DNA of 64,000 bases from an uncultured Oscillospiraceae bacterium (GCA_958366985.1 CATXDC010000014.1:1-64000), one strand, 5' to 3'. Positions 50,980 through 60,192 are shown, counted from the first letter of the stretch. Program-made: numbers and translations. Notes: generated by a model from the letters alone, not told the origin.

Positions 50980-52452
50980 ATGAGTAACACAACAGTTCTT
51001 GCAATGGATTTCGGCGCATCAAGCGGCAGAGCCATAGCAGCTACTTTTGACGGAGAAAAGATAACTCTCAAAGAAATACACCGTTTTTCAAATGATCCCG
51101 TCATCGTAAATGGCAGCATGTACTGGGATATTTTAAGACTTTTTTTTGAAATAAAGCAAAGTCTTGTCAAGGCAAAAGCTCTCGGTAAAATCGAGAGCAT
51201 TGCCGTTGACACCTGGGGCGTTGATTTCGGTCTTATTGATGAAAACGGAAATCTCATTGAAAACCCTGTTCACTACCGTGACGAAAGGACAAAGGGCATT
51301 TTAGAAGAAGCCGAAAAGCTTTTAAGCCTTGAGAAAGTTTATGACATAACCGGCAATCAGATTATGGAGATAAACTCTCTTTTCCAGCTTCTCGCCCTTA
51401 AGAAAACACGTCCTGCCTCTCTCGAAAGAGCCGATAAAGTGATGTTTATCCCAGACCTTCTGAACTTCTTCCTTTCAGGGGAAAAGAAAAGCGAAATGTC
51501 AATCGCTTCCACCTCTTCCCTTATGGATGCAAGAACAAAACAGTGGTCAGAGGAAATTCTCGAAAAGGCGGGAATTTCAAAGGATAAGTTTCCCCCCATT
51601 GTTCCCAGCGGAACAGTACTGGGCACTCTCAGAGACGATATATGTGAGGAGCTTTCGGTAGACAAGATAAAAGTTGTCACTGCCGCTTCCCATGACACTC
51701 AGAGCGCCATGCTTGCCTCCCCTGCAAAGGAAAAGGATTTCATCTTCCTTTCCTGCGGAACATGGTCACTTTTCGGAACTGAGCTTGACGCTCCGGTAAT
51801 TGATGAAAATTCCAAAACCTGCAATGTTACAAACGAAACGGGAGCAGAGAATAAAACCTCTTTCCTTAAAAACATTATAGGTCTTTGGCTTATTCAGGAG
51901 AGCCGCCGTCGCTGGGCAAAAGAGGGCACTGAATACTCTTTCGGAGAACTTGAAGCTCTCGGAGAAAAAGCGGAGCCTTTCGCCTGCTTTATAGACCCCG
52001 ATGATCCTCTTTTCACTCCCTCAGGAAATATGCCGAAAAGAATCAGGGAATACTGTGAAAAAACAGGCCAGAAAGTTCCCGAAACAGTTGGCGAAATTGT
52101 CAGGTGCATAAACGAAAGCCTTGCGATGAAGTACAAGACCGCTTTGCTGGAAATAGAAAAATGCACTGGCAAAAAGTACAATGCAATCCACATTGTAGGC
52201 GGAGGCTCACAGAGTGAGCAGCTTTGCCGTTTCACAGCTAACGCCTGCGGCTGCACAGTATATGCTGGCCCTGTTGAAGCCACGGCTTTCGGAAACGCCG
52301 CTGTTCAGCTTATAGCCTGCGGAAAAATCGAAAATACCGCCAAGGCAAGGGAGATTATAAGCAGGTCGGAAGAGATCAAAACCTATACTCCCTGTGACAC
52401 CGAAAAATGGGAAGAGTATTATAAAACTTTCAAAAAAGTCACGGAAAAATAA
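50980..52452 (+). CDS. FGGY carbohydrate kinase, rhamnulokinase-type, acting as L-fuculokinase by context
   Basis: A 490-residue kinase of the FGGY family. The N-terminal ATP loop AMDFGASSGRAIAATF, VDTWGVDFGLIDENG with the likely catalytic Asp, and the C-terminal IVGGGSQSEQLCRFTANACG are clear. By sequence it looks like rhamnulokinase (RhaB) rather than the classical FucK, but its place between fucI and fucA argues that it phosphorylates L-fuculose. The start follows AAGGTGG, 9 bp after the fucI stop. Dual use for rhamnulose cannot be excluded, although no rhamnose genes are in the window. Confidence 0.9.
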   Translation: MSNTTVLAMDFGASSGRAIAATFDGEKITLKEIHRFSNDPVIVNGSMYWDILRLFFEIKQSLVKAKALGKIESIAVDTWGVDFGLIDENGNLIENPVHYRDERTKGILEEAEKLLSLEKVYDITGNQIMEINSLFQLLALKKTRPASLERADKVMFIPDLLNFFLSGEKKSEMSIASTSSLMDARTKQWSEEILEKAGISKDKFPPIVPSGTVLGTLRDDICEELSVDKIKVVTAASHDTQSAMLASPAKEKDFIFLSCGTWSLFGTELDAPVIDENSKTCNVTNETGAENKTSFLKNIIGLWLIQESRRRWAKEGTEYSFGELEALGEKAEPFACFIDPDDPLFTPSGNMPKRIREYCEKTGQKVPETVGEIVRCINESLAMKYKTALLEIEKCTGKKYNAIHIVGGGSQSEQLCRFTANACGCTVYAGPVEATAFGNAAVQLIACGKIENTAKAREIISRSEEIKTYTPCDTEKWEEYYKTFKKVTEK

Positions 52453-52477
52453 AAGCAAATTCTAAGGAGAAAACACA

Positions 52478-53167
52478 ATGAAATACTATGAGCTTCGCAA
52501 GCAAATTTGCGATGTATGCTACAAAATGTGGCAGCTCGGCTGGGTTGCCGCAAACGACGGAAACGTTTCCGTAAAGCTTGAGGACGGAACATTCCTCGCT
52601 ACACCCACAGGAATCAGCAAAAGCTTTATCACACCCGAAAAGCTTGTACATATTGACAAGGACGGCAACATCATCGACGCACTCGAAGGATACCGTCCCT
52701 CATCTGAGATTAAAATGCATCTTCGCTGCTATGAAGAGCGTGACGATGTAGGAGCTGTTCTCCACGCTCATCCCCCAACCGCAACAGGCTATGCAGTTGC
52801 AAACAAGGCGCTGGATGAGTATTCAATGATTGAAACTGTTATCGCTATCGGTTCAATTCCCGTAACACCCTACGGCACACCCTCAACCTATGAGGTTCCC
52901 GACAACATCGCACCCTATCTCGGCGAGCACGACGTAGTGCTTTTACAGAACCACGGCGCACTTTCAGTAGGCGCAGACCTTATGACAGCCTACTACCGTA
53001 TGGAAACCCTTGAGCTTTTTGCAAAGATCAGCCTTAACGCACATCTTCTGGGCGGTGCAAAAGAGATTTCAAGAGAGAACATTGATCGCCTTATTGATAT
53101 GCGTAAAAACTACGGTGTAACAGGCAGACATCCCGGATACAAAAAGTATCCCAACGGTTCAAACTGA
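52478..53167 (+). CDS. fucA: class II aldolase, L-fuculose-1-phosphate aldolase
   Basis: A 229-residue zinc aldolase that splits L-fuculose-1-phosphate into dihydroxyacetone phosphate and L-lactaldehyde. Visible are the phosphate-binding ANDGNVSVKL, the catalytic-Glu region RPSSEIKMHLRCYEE, the zinc His pair in LHAHPPTATGYA and the third zinc His in LQNHGALSVG. The family is shared with rhamnulose-phosphate and ribulose-phosphate enzymes; the operon with FucI points to fuculose phosphate. The start follows AAGGAG, 25 bp after the kinase. A terminator lies 33 bp beyond the stop. Confidence 0.93.
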   Translation: MKYYELRKQICDVCYKMWQLGWVAANDGNVSVKLEDGTFLATPTGISKSFITPEKLVHIDKDGNIIDALEGYRPSSEIKMHLRCYEERDDVGAVLHAHPPTATGYAVANKALDEYSMIETVIAIGSIPVTPYGTPSTYEVPDNIAPYLGEHDVVLLQNHGALSVGADLMTAYYRMETLELFAKISLNAHLLGGAKEISRENIDRLIDMRKNYGVTGRHPGYKKYPNGSN

Positions 53168-53199
53168 TTGAATTGAAATCTGATTATCCTATATGAAAA

Positions 53200-53243
53200 G
53201 ACCCGTCTCAGAACAAGCTAAGCTGTTTTGAGGCGGGTTTGTA
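53200..53243 (+). terminator. intrinsic terminator of the fuc operon
   Basis: ACCCGtCTCA pairs with TGAGgCGGGT (one G-T pair) around an 18-base loop, followed by TTTGTAAT. Confidence 0.78.
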
Positions 53244-53251
53244 ATATAAAC

Positions 53252-53740
53252 TTACTGATTTTCTTCTTCGTCTATTTCTTTTTCAATTTTCTGCTGACCT
53301 TTTTTATGAAGCACATATATGAGAAAAAAGGCTAATGAAATAAATATGGTTGAGGAAATAAAGGAAACTAACAGCACCATAAGAAAATGCATATCAAATA
53401 TTCCTGTATAGAGCTCTTTGTATGAAGCGTAGTTTTTTATACCGTTTAAAACGGTTACACCAATACTTAAAAGCAAAATCAAAATAACCGATAACAGCTT
53501 TCCTCTTTTTGAGGCATCTATAAGCGTATTTCCCTTAATCATACTTCTTACGGCAACATAAAGTATAGACAAAGCAACAATTATAAGTTCCGAAGCATAT
53601 TCGGTAACAGGCAGATTAAATAAATAAGCTTTTACCATAACTGAAACTATCAAGCCAAAGACAACTACGAGAAAAGCTTCACCAAAAATTTTATTTGTCA
53701 GCTGAACTATACGTTCATCTTTGATTTTTTTATTTTTCAT
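53252..53740 (-). CDS. four-helix membrane protein of the DUF6773 type
   Basis: A 162-residue membrane protein with four hydrophobic segments and charged ends (KNKKIKDERIVQL and KGQQKIEKEIDEEE). Proteins of this form are commonly found directly after small XRE regulators in Firmicutes; their function is unknown. The start is ATG 53740 behind GGAGGAACAGTC; it overlaps the stop of the XRE gene by four bases (ATGA), so translation is coupled. The DUF assignment is from memory of the general pattern and less certain than the membrane topology. Confidence 0.78.
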   Translation of the reverse strand: MKNKKIKDERIVQLTNKIFGEAFLVVVFGLIVSVMVKAYLFNLPVTEYASELIIVALSILYVAVRSMIKGNTLIDASKRGKLLSVILILLLSIGVTVLNGIKNYASYKELYTGIFDMHFLMVLLVSFISSTIFISLAFFLIYVLHKKGQQKIEKEIDEEENQ

Positions 53741-53937
53741 GACTGTTCCTCCCAAAACAAATCGTTTAAAGTTTTATTAAGCGCTTTGCATATTTCAATA
53801 CATAGCTTTAAAGTGGGATTATAATTTCCGGATTCTATTAATCCTATAGTTTGCCGTGTCACGCCAACACGGTTAGCCAAATCTTCCTGACTCATATCAC
53901 ATTCTATTCTTGCGATTTTCAGCTTTTTATTTTTCAT
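53737..53937 (-). CDS. small XRE-family transcriptional regulator
   Basis: A 66-residue single helix-turn-helix domain: RIECDMSQEDLANRVGVTRQTIGLIESGNYNPTLKL is the Xre/Cro motif, ending in KALNKTLNDLFWEE as in the common YgzD-type regulators. The start is ATG 53937 behind GGAGGGAAGAT; the extension from 53988 has no ribosome-binding site. It is translationally coupled to the downstream membrane protein, which it probably controls together with itself. A promoter region with repeated AT-rich sequence lies upstream. Confidence 0.9.
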   Translation of the reverse strand: MKNKKLKIARIECDMSQEDLANRVGVTRQTIGLIESGNYNPTLKLCIEICKALNKTLNDLFWEEQS

Positions 53938-54178
53938 ATCTTCCCTCCTTGCTGTTCTGATTATATAATATGCCTTGCTAAATGTCAACTATATGTTGCA
54001 TATTGTTTTATTTATCTTTCAATAAAAAAGCAAAAACTCTGCTGATAAATTTGCCGAATAATAAAATAAAGTGTTAAAAATGGAAATTTCGTATTTTCCA
54101 TTTGATTTTTACCATACAAAAAAGTAAAATAAACCAGAGTGAAAAAGCAAACTGTTATATGAAAGGCGGTTTTGGAAT

Positions 54179-54889
54179 ATGAAAAGAGCTGTTATTACAG
54201 GTGGAGCTTCCGGAATAGGACGCCATTTGGCAATAGGCTTTGCAAAAGAAGGCTATGAGGTATTTTCCCTTGATATAATTGATACCTCTTTCTCCCAAAA
54301 GAACATTCATTTTTATAAAATGGATTTACGCAGTGAAACTGAGATTCACCAATGCTTTAAAAAGATTACCGAGGAATACGGTGAAATCAGCGTCTTAATA
54401 AATAACGGCGCAATAAGCAAATTCAATAAATCTGTTTATGAAATATCAGTAAAAGAATTTGATGACGTACTCACCACTAACCTTAGAGGCGCATTTATAT
54501 GCTGCAAAGAGTTCATCGCACAAAAGAGGAAGGGCAGCTATGGACGAATAGTAAACATTGCCTCCACAAGATTTCATCAGAATGAAGCAGGATGGGAAGC
54601 ATACGGAGCGTCAAAGGGCGGCATAGTATCTTTGACAAACTGCATGTGTGTGTCTCTTAGCAATACAGGCATAACGGTAAACGCTATCAGCCCCGGCTGG
54701 ATTGAGGTTGGCGACTACACCAGCTTAACGGAAAGAGATCATAAGCAGCATCCATCAGGACGTGTTGGAAAGCCTCAGGACATTGTAAATGCCTGCCTTT
54801 TCCTGTGCCGTGAAGAAAATGATTTTATTAACGGCGCAAACCTTATTATCGACGGCGGAATGACAAAGAAAATGATTTATGAAGAATGA
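54179..54889 (+). CDS. short-chain dehydrogenase/reductase
   Basis: A 236-residue NAD(P)-dependent oxidoreductase. The cofactor motif TGGASGIGRHLA and the structural NNGA are present; the catalytic set is Asn in TTNLRGA, Ser in NIASTRF, and YGASK. The C-terminal GRVGKPQDIVNACLFLC and FINGANLIIDGGM are typical of the family. The start follows AAAGGCGG. It stands between the XRE pair and galK, convergent with the latter. A sugar or alcohol dehydrogenase for host-glycan catabolism is possible, but the sequence alone does not give the substrate. Confidence 0.9.
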   Translation: MKRAVITGGASGIGRHLAIGFAKEGYEVFSLDIIDTSFSQKNIHFYKMDLRSETEIHQCFKKITEEYGEISVLINNGAISKFNKSVYEISVKEFDDVLTTNLRGAFICCKEFIAQKRKGSYGRIVNIASTRFHQNEAGWEAYGASKGGIVSLTNCMCVSLSNTGITVNAISPGWIEVGDYTSLTERDHKQHPSGRVGKPQDIVNACLFLCREENDFINGANLIIDGGMTKKMIYEE

Positions 54890-54936
54890 TATAAAATACT
54901 TTTAAGTAAAAAAATTGTATCCAAAGAAAAACAAAC

Positions 54937-54978
54937 AGCGCAGAAGCCTTAAATAAAGGTTTCTGCGCTTAATTTTTT
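54937..54978. terminator. bidirectional terminator between the SDR gene and galK
   Basis: AGCGCAGAAgCC pairs with GGtTTCTGCGCT around a nine-base loop. T-rich tails occur on both strands. Confidence 0.9.
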
Positions 54979-54998
54979 ACGGATTAATATTGTTAATC

Positions 54999-56285
54999 TT
55001 ACTCCGCTGCAATCTGTGTTCCGCCTACGGGTCTTATTGCAAGAACATAGCAGCTTCCCTCACCAAATACGCTTTCAATGCGCTCTTTGTACTCAGAGAG
55101 AAGGTCATTGGGAACAAAAGCCTGAATTGTTCCGGCAAATCCGCCGCCGTGTACTCTCCATGCGCCCTTGCCGCTGAGAATCTCTTCACTGATTGCAAGA
55201 GCCAATGAAACAGGCTGATCTGTTGGAGCCTTGCAGGTATATACGTTCTGGTTGTACATATATGAAGAACGTCCGCTCTCAATTATGCACTTTTTAAACT
55301 CTTCAAAGTCACCTGCTTTAAGGGCTGCAACTTCCTTTTCAACTCTTGCGTTATCACCGTAGAAATGCATTGCACGAAGCACTGCTCTGTCGCCGCAGCT
55401 CTTTCTGACCTCGCCGATATTGTCCTTAAACTCTTTTTCGTTTACCTCACGGAGAACATCCTTGCCGAAATACTTTGCAACAGACTCCATTTCCTTACGG
55501 ACTGCCGCATAGTCATCGGTAAGATCTGAGTGGTTTCCGCCTGTATCCACAATGCAAAGAGAATGTCCGCAGGAACCGAAATCAAAGTCAACCTTTTCGA
55601 TTACGGGAGCGGAAAGATCTTTGAAATCTATTGTAACAAAACCGCTGACGGAACAAGCCATCTGGTCGAGAAGTCCGCAGGGCTTGCCGAAATACTTATT
55701 CTCGGCATACTGTGAAATCTGAGCGATTGTAACGGGATCAATCTTTCCGTCATTGTAAAGATAGTTCATCATGGAGCACAGAAGCACCTCAAATGCAGCA
55801 GATGAAGAAAGTCCTGAACCGGAAAGAACCTTTGAAGCTGTTGTTGCATCAAATCCGCCGATGTTGTATCCTCTCTCTTTGAATCCGGCACACACACCTC
55901 TGAGAAGAGCAACGCTCTTTCCCTCTTCCTCGCTATGTACTGTAAGGTCGTTTATATCTACAACATCCATAGGATATCCGGCAGATTTAACTCTTACAAT
56001 TCCATCATCGTTCTTTGAAGCGGCTGCAATTGCATCGAGATTTATTCCCGCTGCAAGAACTTTACCGTGGTTATGGTCAGTATGGTTTCCGCCTACCTCG
56101 GAACGTCCGGGTGCGCTGTAAAGTCCGGCTTCTCTGTCACCGAAAAGCTCTATAAAGCTGTCTATTACCGCTGCATAGCGCTCATGCTGTGCTTTGGCAT
56201 CTGCATCAGTAACATATACCGTTTTAAGACGGCTGTCATATTCTCCATTTAATAAATTTTCCTTAAGAAGGGTTGCTTTTGGCAT
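54999..56285 (-). CDS. galK: galactokinase
   Basis: A 428-residue GHMP kinase that makes galactose-1-phosphate. The substrate motif APGRSEVGGNHTDHNHG, the ATP-binding VLSGSGLSSSAAFEV and the C-terminal WRVHGGGFAGTIQAFV are all present. The length is somewhat above the classical 390 residues because of an N-terminal extension of about 50, which is usual in Clostridia. The start follows CGGAGG. No galT or galE is adjacent. Galactose released from host glycans would feed it. Confidence 0.95.
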   Translation of the reverse strand: MPKATLLKENLLNGEYDSRLKTVYVTDADAKAQHERYAAVIDSFIELFGDREAGLYSAPGRSEVGGNHTDHNHGKVLAAGINLDAIAAASKNDDGIVRVKSAGYPMDVVDINDLTVHSEEEGKSVALLRGVCAGFKERGYNIGGFDATTASKVLSGSGLSSSAAFEVLLCSMMNYLYNDGKIDPVTIAQISQYAENKYFGKPCGLLDQMACSVSGFVTIDFKDLSAPVIEKVDFDFGSCGHSLCIVDTGGNHSDLTDDYAAVRKEMESVAKYFGKDVLREVNEKEFKDNIGEVRKSCGDRAVLRAMHFYGDNARVEKEVAALKAGDFEEFKKCIIESGRSSYMYNQNVYTCKAPTDQPVSLALAISEEILSGKGAWRVHGGGFAGTIQAFVPNDLLSEYKERIESVFGEGSCYVLAIRPVGGTQIAAE

Positions 56286-56310
56286 TTTTAAGTCCTCCGT
56301 TTATTATTAA

Positions 56311-57069
56311 TCAGGCTTTATCGCCCGTTTTTTCCTTTTCCTTTGATTTTGAATTTTTTGCTGCTGCATCCAAAGCAAAATTCAGTATCAATGCAGATAC
56401 AGCAGATATGAGAAGTAAAACAATTATCGGAACAATAAATGACGGTGAAAGGGGGTCATATACATTTCGTCCGATAATGGTGTAAGAAACGATTTTAGGC
56501 GAAAATCCGCCAATAGAAATAAAGATATATTCCCAGTACTTAATCCCCATAGAACCGAAAAGGCGGCTTACAGTATTCATAGGTACAAAAGGCACAAGTC
56601 GGAATGCAAGCAAAAGAAGCGTATGCGCCGATGCTTTTTTCTCCAGTACCTGACGTGTTCCCTCATATTTATTGAGGAATTTATGAACATTTCCTCCTCC
56701 GAAAAACTTGCCTTTAAAATAGGCAATGGACATCTGCAAAGCGACACCGAGCATATTTATCATAAATGCAGAAAAGCCCGGGAACACCATACCTGTCATA
56801 AAGCAAAGGGTACTGATAGGCAGAAACGGGAAAAATCCTTTAATGCAGAAAAGAGTCAGGATAACAAGAAGAACTATATTTTTGTTTTCTATGGATGTTA
56901 CCTTGTTTTCAAAATCTATAAGCCACTCCTGCATACCGGCATACCAGCTTTTAAGGGGCTCTACCTGCAAAAGCGCAAGAAGTACCATAAGCACCGCTGC
57001 TGTAATGAGCATTGCCACAGCGGCGATATTTATAACTTTTTTTCTGCTGATTTTTTTCTTCTTCGTCAC
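56311..57069 (-). CDS. TVP38/TMEM64 (DedA-like) membrane protein
   Basis: A 252-residue membrane protein with about six hydrophobic segments and a SNARE-associated (VTT) domain. LFCIKGFFPFLPISTLCFMTGMVFP and LLLAFRLVPFVPMNTVSRLFG, with the paired Arg and Pro residues, are the conserved parts. Proteins of this family take part in lipid flipping or envelope maintenance. The start is GTG 57069 behind GGAG. It lies 25 bp after galK on the same strand order upstream, so galK may be read from the same transcript, although no functional link is known. Confidence 0.88.
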   Translation of the reverse strand: MTKKKKISRKKVINIAAVAMLITAAVLMVLLALLQVEPLKSWYAGMQEWLIDFENKVTSIENKNIVLLVILTLFCIKGFFPFLPISTLCFMTGMVFPGFSAFMINMLGVALQMSIAYFKGKFFGGGNVHKFLNKYEGTRQVLEKKASAHTLLLLAFRLVPFVPMNTVSRLFGSMGIKYWEYIFISIGGFSPKIVSYTIIGRNVYDPLSPSFIVPIIVLLLISAVSALILNFALDAAAKNSKSKEKEKTGDKA

Positions 57070-57263
57070 TGAGCTGCTCCTTCTGTTTTACTATCATTTA
57101 ATTTTATCCTACTTTTAACATAAGGTCAACAGGTAAGAATAATATTAAACTTAAATTCACTTTAAATTATATGCAGATAATGCCGTAATAAGTAATTTTG
57201 CAAAATTAACACTTTGTTAATTTATTTATGCTATAAATCACGTGTAATATGGGAGGTGCTGAA

Positions 57264-58598
57264 ATGGAAAAATACGGCGTTATTTTCAGCGGCGGAGGCG
57301 CCAAGGGCGGTTATCAGATAGGAGTATGGAAAGCCCTCAACGAGCTGGGATTTGTCCCTGACGTAGTAACAGGTACATCCGTTGGAGCCCTTAACGGTGC
57401 TCTTCTTGCAATGGGCGAATATAAAAAAGCCCTTTCTATCTGGGAAAATATGAGCATGTCAACAGTTTTTGAGCAGTTCGTAAGTGATGAAAATGCCTCC
57501 TCCGGCAAGATAGATGACCTTTTTTCACGTGTGCTTAAAGAGGCCATATTCAAACGTGGCGCAGATTACACTCCCCTGCAAAATCTTGTACGCAGCACTC
57601 TTGACGAAAAAAAACTCCGCTCAGCAAAAGCTCAGTTTGGACTTGTCACTACTAAATTTTCACCCATAAAAGCGGTAGAGCTTTTTATAGAAGATATACC
57701 CGAAGGAATGGCGGCAGATTACATAATTGCAAGCGCAGCATGTTTTCCTGTAATGAAATCATATAAAATCGGAGACTCTGTATTCGTCGATGGAGGATAC
57801 TCAGACAATATTCCCGTTAAAATGGCTCTCGACAAAGGAGCAACGGAAATAGTGGCGGTCAACATCGGCTCAATGGGAAAAGCTCAGAGCGTTGAAACAG
57901 GAAGCGCAGTTGTCCATTATATTCAGAACAAACGTCCTTTCAACAACGGTCAAAGAGGCAGCGTCATGATGTTCGATAAGAACATCTCACTTCAGAACAT
58001 ACAGCTGGGATATCTTGACGGACTCAAGGAATTCGGAAAACTTGACGGATTCTACTATTCATTCCACAAAGGTGAAGCGGAAAAAGCGTTGTTCCTCGAG
58101 CCTGTTATGCGAAAAAAATACAGAACCGTATTCAGCGACTTGCCTGCGTCATCAAAGCTGGAAGAAGCCGCTTCGGAAAGCGTAAAAAAGCACCTCGGAG
58201 AAAATACGGAATTCCCCCTGGGCATAAACTGCGGAGCTTTGGCCTGCATTGAAGCCGCAGCGGAGATTTTTGAAATAAATCCGAGAATAATTTATACAGT
58301 TGATACAATATGCGAAATGGTTGAGGAGCGGTTCTATGAAGCTCTTAACAATCAAAGCTCCGAGGAACTAATAAGCCTTGCCAAAACTCTTGACAGAGGC
58401 ATCAGCTTTGATCTTATGAAAACTGCCGTTTCGGGACTCGACAAAAAAGCCCTTACAGTATACGCCGCTCAGATACTTATGCACGCTGAAATCAGTCATT
58501 TCCACATGCTTCGCCTCTGGATAATAGCGGCGCTTATGCCCGATGTTTTCTGTGCGGCAATGTTCTGCTATGCATATTTACAAATAACAAGCGATTGA
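57264..58598 (+). CDS. patatin-like phospholipase with a C-terminal extension of unknown function
   Basis: A 444-residue serine lipid hydrolase. The N-terminal 200 residues carry the oxyanion loop SGGGAKGGYQIG, the nucleophile Ser39 in GTSVGALNG and the dyad Asp in VFVDGGYSDNIP. Residues from about 270 to the end form an alpha-helical region with a final hydrophobic segment (RLWIIAALMPDVFCAAMFCY) that I do not recognise and that might tether the protein to the membrane. The start is ATG 57264 behind GGGAGG; the in-frame ATG at 57249 precedes that site. It is monocistronic. The lipid substrate is unknown. Confidence 0.88.
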   Translation: MEKYGVIFSGGGAKGGYQIGVWKALNELGFVPDVVTGTSVGALNGALLAMGEYKKALSIWENMSMSTVFEQFVSDENASSGKIDDLFSRVLKEAIFKRGADYTPLQNLVRSTLDEKKLRSAKAQFGLVTTKFSPIKAVELFIEDIPEGMAADYIIASAACFPVMKSYKIGDSVFVDGGYSDNIPVKMALDKGATEIVAVNIGSMGKAQSVETGSAVVHYIQNKRPFNNGQRGSVMMFDKNISLQNIQLGYLDGLKEFGKLDGFYYSFHKGEAEKALFLEPVMRKKYRTVFSDLPASSKLEEAASESVKKHLGENTEFPLGINCGALACIEAAAEIFEINPRIIYTVDTICEMVEERFYEALNNQSSEELISLAKTLDRGISFDLMKTAVSGLDKKALTVYAAQILMHAEISHFHMLRLWIIAALMPDVFCAAMFCYAYLQITSD

Positions 58599-58625
58599 TT
58601 TTTTACATATTTCATAAACAAAGAA

Positions 58626-58655
58626 AAAAAGCTCGGATTAAAACCGAGCTTTTAA
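58626..58655. terminator. bidirectional terminator between the patatin and PadR genes
   Basis: AAAGCTCGG and CCGAGCTTT form a perfect 9-bp stem with a seven-base loop. Flanks are A-rich and T-rich for both converging genes. Confidence 0.9.
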
Positions 58656-58662
58656 TTTTCAC

Positions 58663-58986
58663 TTAATCAGCCAGTATACGTTCAATTCCTGCAGTTACTG
58701 CTCTGAACTCGGACACGAGAACTTTAAGATGCTCACGGCCCTCATCTGTAATTGAATAATACTTACGAAGGCGTTTGTTGACAATTTCATTTCTGTCAAC
58801 TACATAGTTGCCTTCAATCAAGCGGTAAAGTGTAGGATACATTGAACCTTCCTGAAGTGTAAAGTCACCGCCACTGAGTTCACCAAGCTCATGGGCTATC
58901 TGGTAACCGTACATTTCTTGCTTTTGGAGCATATGCAGAATCACCATTTCTGCTGCACCCTTCTTTAGATTATCTCTAATTGTCAT
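58663..58986 (-). CDS. PadR-family transcriptional regulator
   Basis: A 107-residue winged-helix regulator. The opening RDNLKKGAAEMVILHMLQKQEMYGYQIAHEL and LQEGSMYPTLYRLIEGNYVV, followed by RLRKYYSITDEGREHL, are the classic PadR signature. The start follows GAGGTGGTTTAA. It lies downstream of mreB with about 120 bp between and no visible partner; PadR proteins often repress transporters or membrane proteins, but none is adjacent. The effector is unknown. Confidence 0.93.
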   Translation of the reverse strand: MTIRDNLKKGAAEMVILHMLQKQEMYGYQIAHELGELSGGDFTLQEGSMYPTLYRLIEGNYVVDRNEIVNKRLRKYYSITDEGREHLKVLVSEFRAVTAGIERILAD

Positions 58987-59106
58987 TTAAACCACCTCTC
59001 TATAAGCTTCAATACATTTATATCATATATCTTAGTCAAAGTAAAGAATAAATTGTTAATTTTAAATCATTTGTAGCAATATTTCGAAAATTTCTTGTTA
59101 AATTAA

Positions 59107-60150
59107 TTAAATATCTTCTTGCTGCATTCCGACTACTTCTTCTCTTATTTTGTAATTATAGCCGTTATCAGTAAGAATTGATGAATTTATCAGCGCCTCT
59201 CCCATGCCCTTTGCCACACAGTTTATGGGATCGTCGGCAACCACCGCATTAATGCCGGTCTTTCTGCGCATTATATCCGCCATACCGTAAAGCATTGCTC
59301 CACCGCCGGTAAGTATAATTCCCTGACTGCTTATATCTGCTGCAAGCTCAGGAGGAGTCATTTCAAAGACGGAACGCACCGCTTCATATATTTTCTGAAC
59401 AGGATAACGCAATGCCCTGAAAGCTTCTCCAGACGAAATTTCAAAGCTCTGAGGCATTCCCGTAAGATAATTCTTACCCTTTGCCGTCATGGCTATTTCA
59501 ACCTCTCGTGGAACGGCACATCCTACGGTCTTTTTTATAAGTTCAGCGGTCTGTTCACCAATCAGAACGCCCTTTTTATTTCTTACATATCTCATTATGG
59601 CTCGGTCAAATTTATTTCCTGCCACTTTAATGGAACTGGAAACAGCAATACTGCCCATTGTTATAACGGCAATATCAGTTGTTCCGCCGCCGATATCAAC
59701 TACCATTGTTCCAAAGGGATGAGATACATCAAGCCCTGCGCCCACAGCAGCTGCCAAAGGCTCTTCAATAAGACAAGCGCTGCCTGCTCCAGATTTAGTA
59801 ACAACATCGAGAATTGTTCTCTTTTCAAGATTTGTTACGGTACTGGGCATACATACAATTACATGAGGCTTAAAAATTGAATTTCCGCAAACCTTTTGCA
59901 GGAAATATCCAAGCATCTGCTCAGTAACCTCAAAGTCAGATACTACTCCGTCCGACATAGGCTTAATGACCCTTACGGAGCGTGGATTTTTACCTACCAT
60001 TTTTCCGGCTTCGCTGCCTATTGATATTATTCTTCCGTCATCGCCGCTCTTTGCAACTACCGACGGCTCTGAAAGTACAATACCTTTGCCGGAAACATAA
60101 ATAATAACAGTAGTTGTACCAAGGTCAATACCTATTCCTTTGCCTACCAT
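59107..60150 (-). CDS. MreB/Mbl-like rod-shape actin homologue
   Basis: A 347-residue bacterial actin. Phosphate-binding motif 1 (IGIDLGTTTVIIYVSGKGIVL), phosphate-binding motif 2 (VVDIGGGTTDIAVITMG) and the adenosine motif (GIILTGGGAMLYGM) are intact. It polymerises under the membrane and guides lateral peptidoglycan synthesis. mreC and mreD are not in the window, which suggests an Mbl/MreBH-like paralogue rather than the main mreBCD copy. The start follows AGAGGTGA. It lies 42 bp after comF in the recD2-comF-mreB run. Confidence 0.92.
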   Translation of the reverse strand: MVGKGIGIDLGTTTVIIYVSGKGIVLSEPSVVAKSGDDGRIISIGSEAGKMVGKNPRSVRVIKPMSDGVVSDFEVTEQMLGYFLQKVCGNSIFKPHVIVCMPSTVTNLEKRTILDVVTKSGAGSACLIEEPLAAAVGAGLDVSHPFGTMVVDIGGGTTDIAVITMGSIAVSSSIKVAGNKFDRAIMRYVRNKKGVLIGEQTAELIKKTVGCAVPREVEIAMTAKGKNYLTGMPQSFEISSGEAFRALRYPVQKIYEAVRSVFEMTPPELAADISSQGIILTGGGAMLYGMADIMRRKTGINAVVADDPINCVAKGMGEALINSSILTDNGYNYKIREEVVGMQQEDI

Positions 60151-60192
60151 CGAGTCACCTCTTTCTATGCCATATTACCCTAAATTGATATG

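Noticed and set aside
56623..57072. 149-codon frame on the plus strand within the TVP38 gene
   Set aside because: Antisense to a recognised membrane protein, with Lys/His/Cys-rich composition and no ribosome-binding site.
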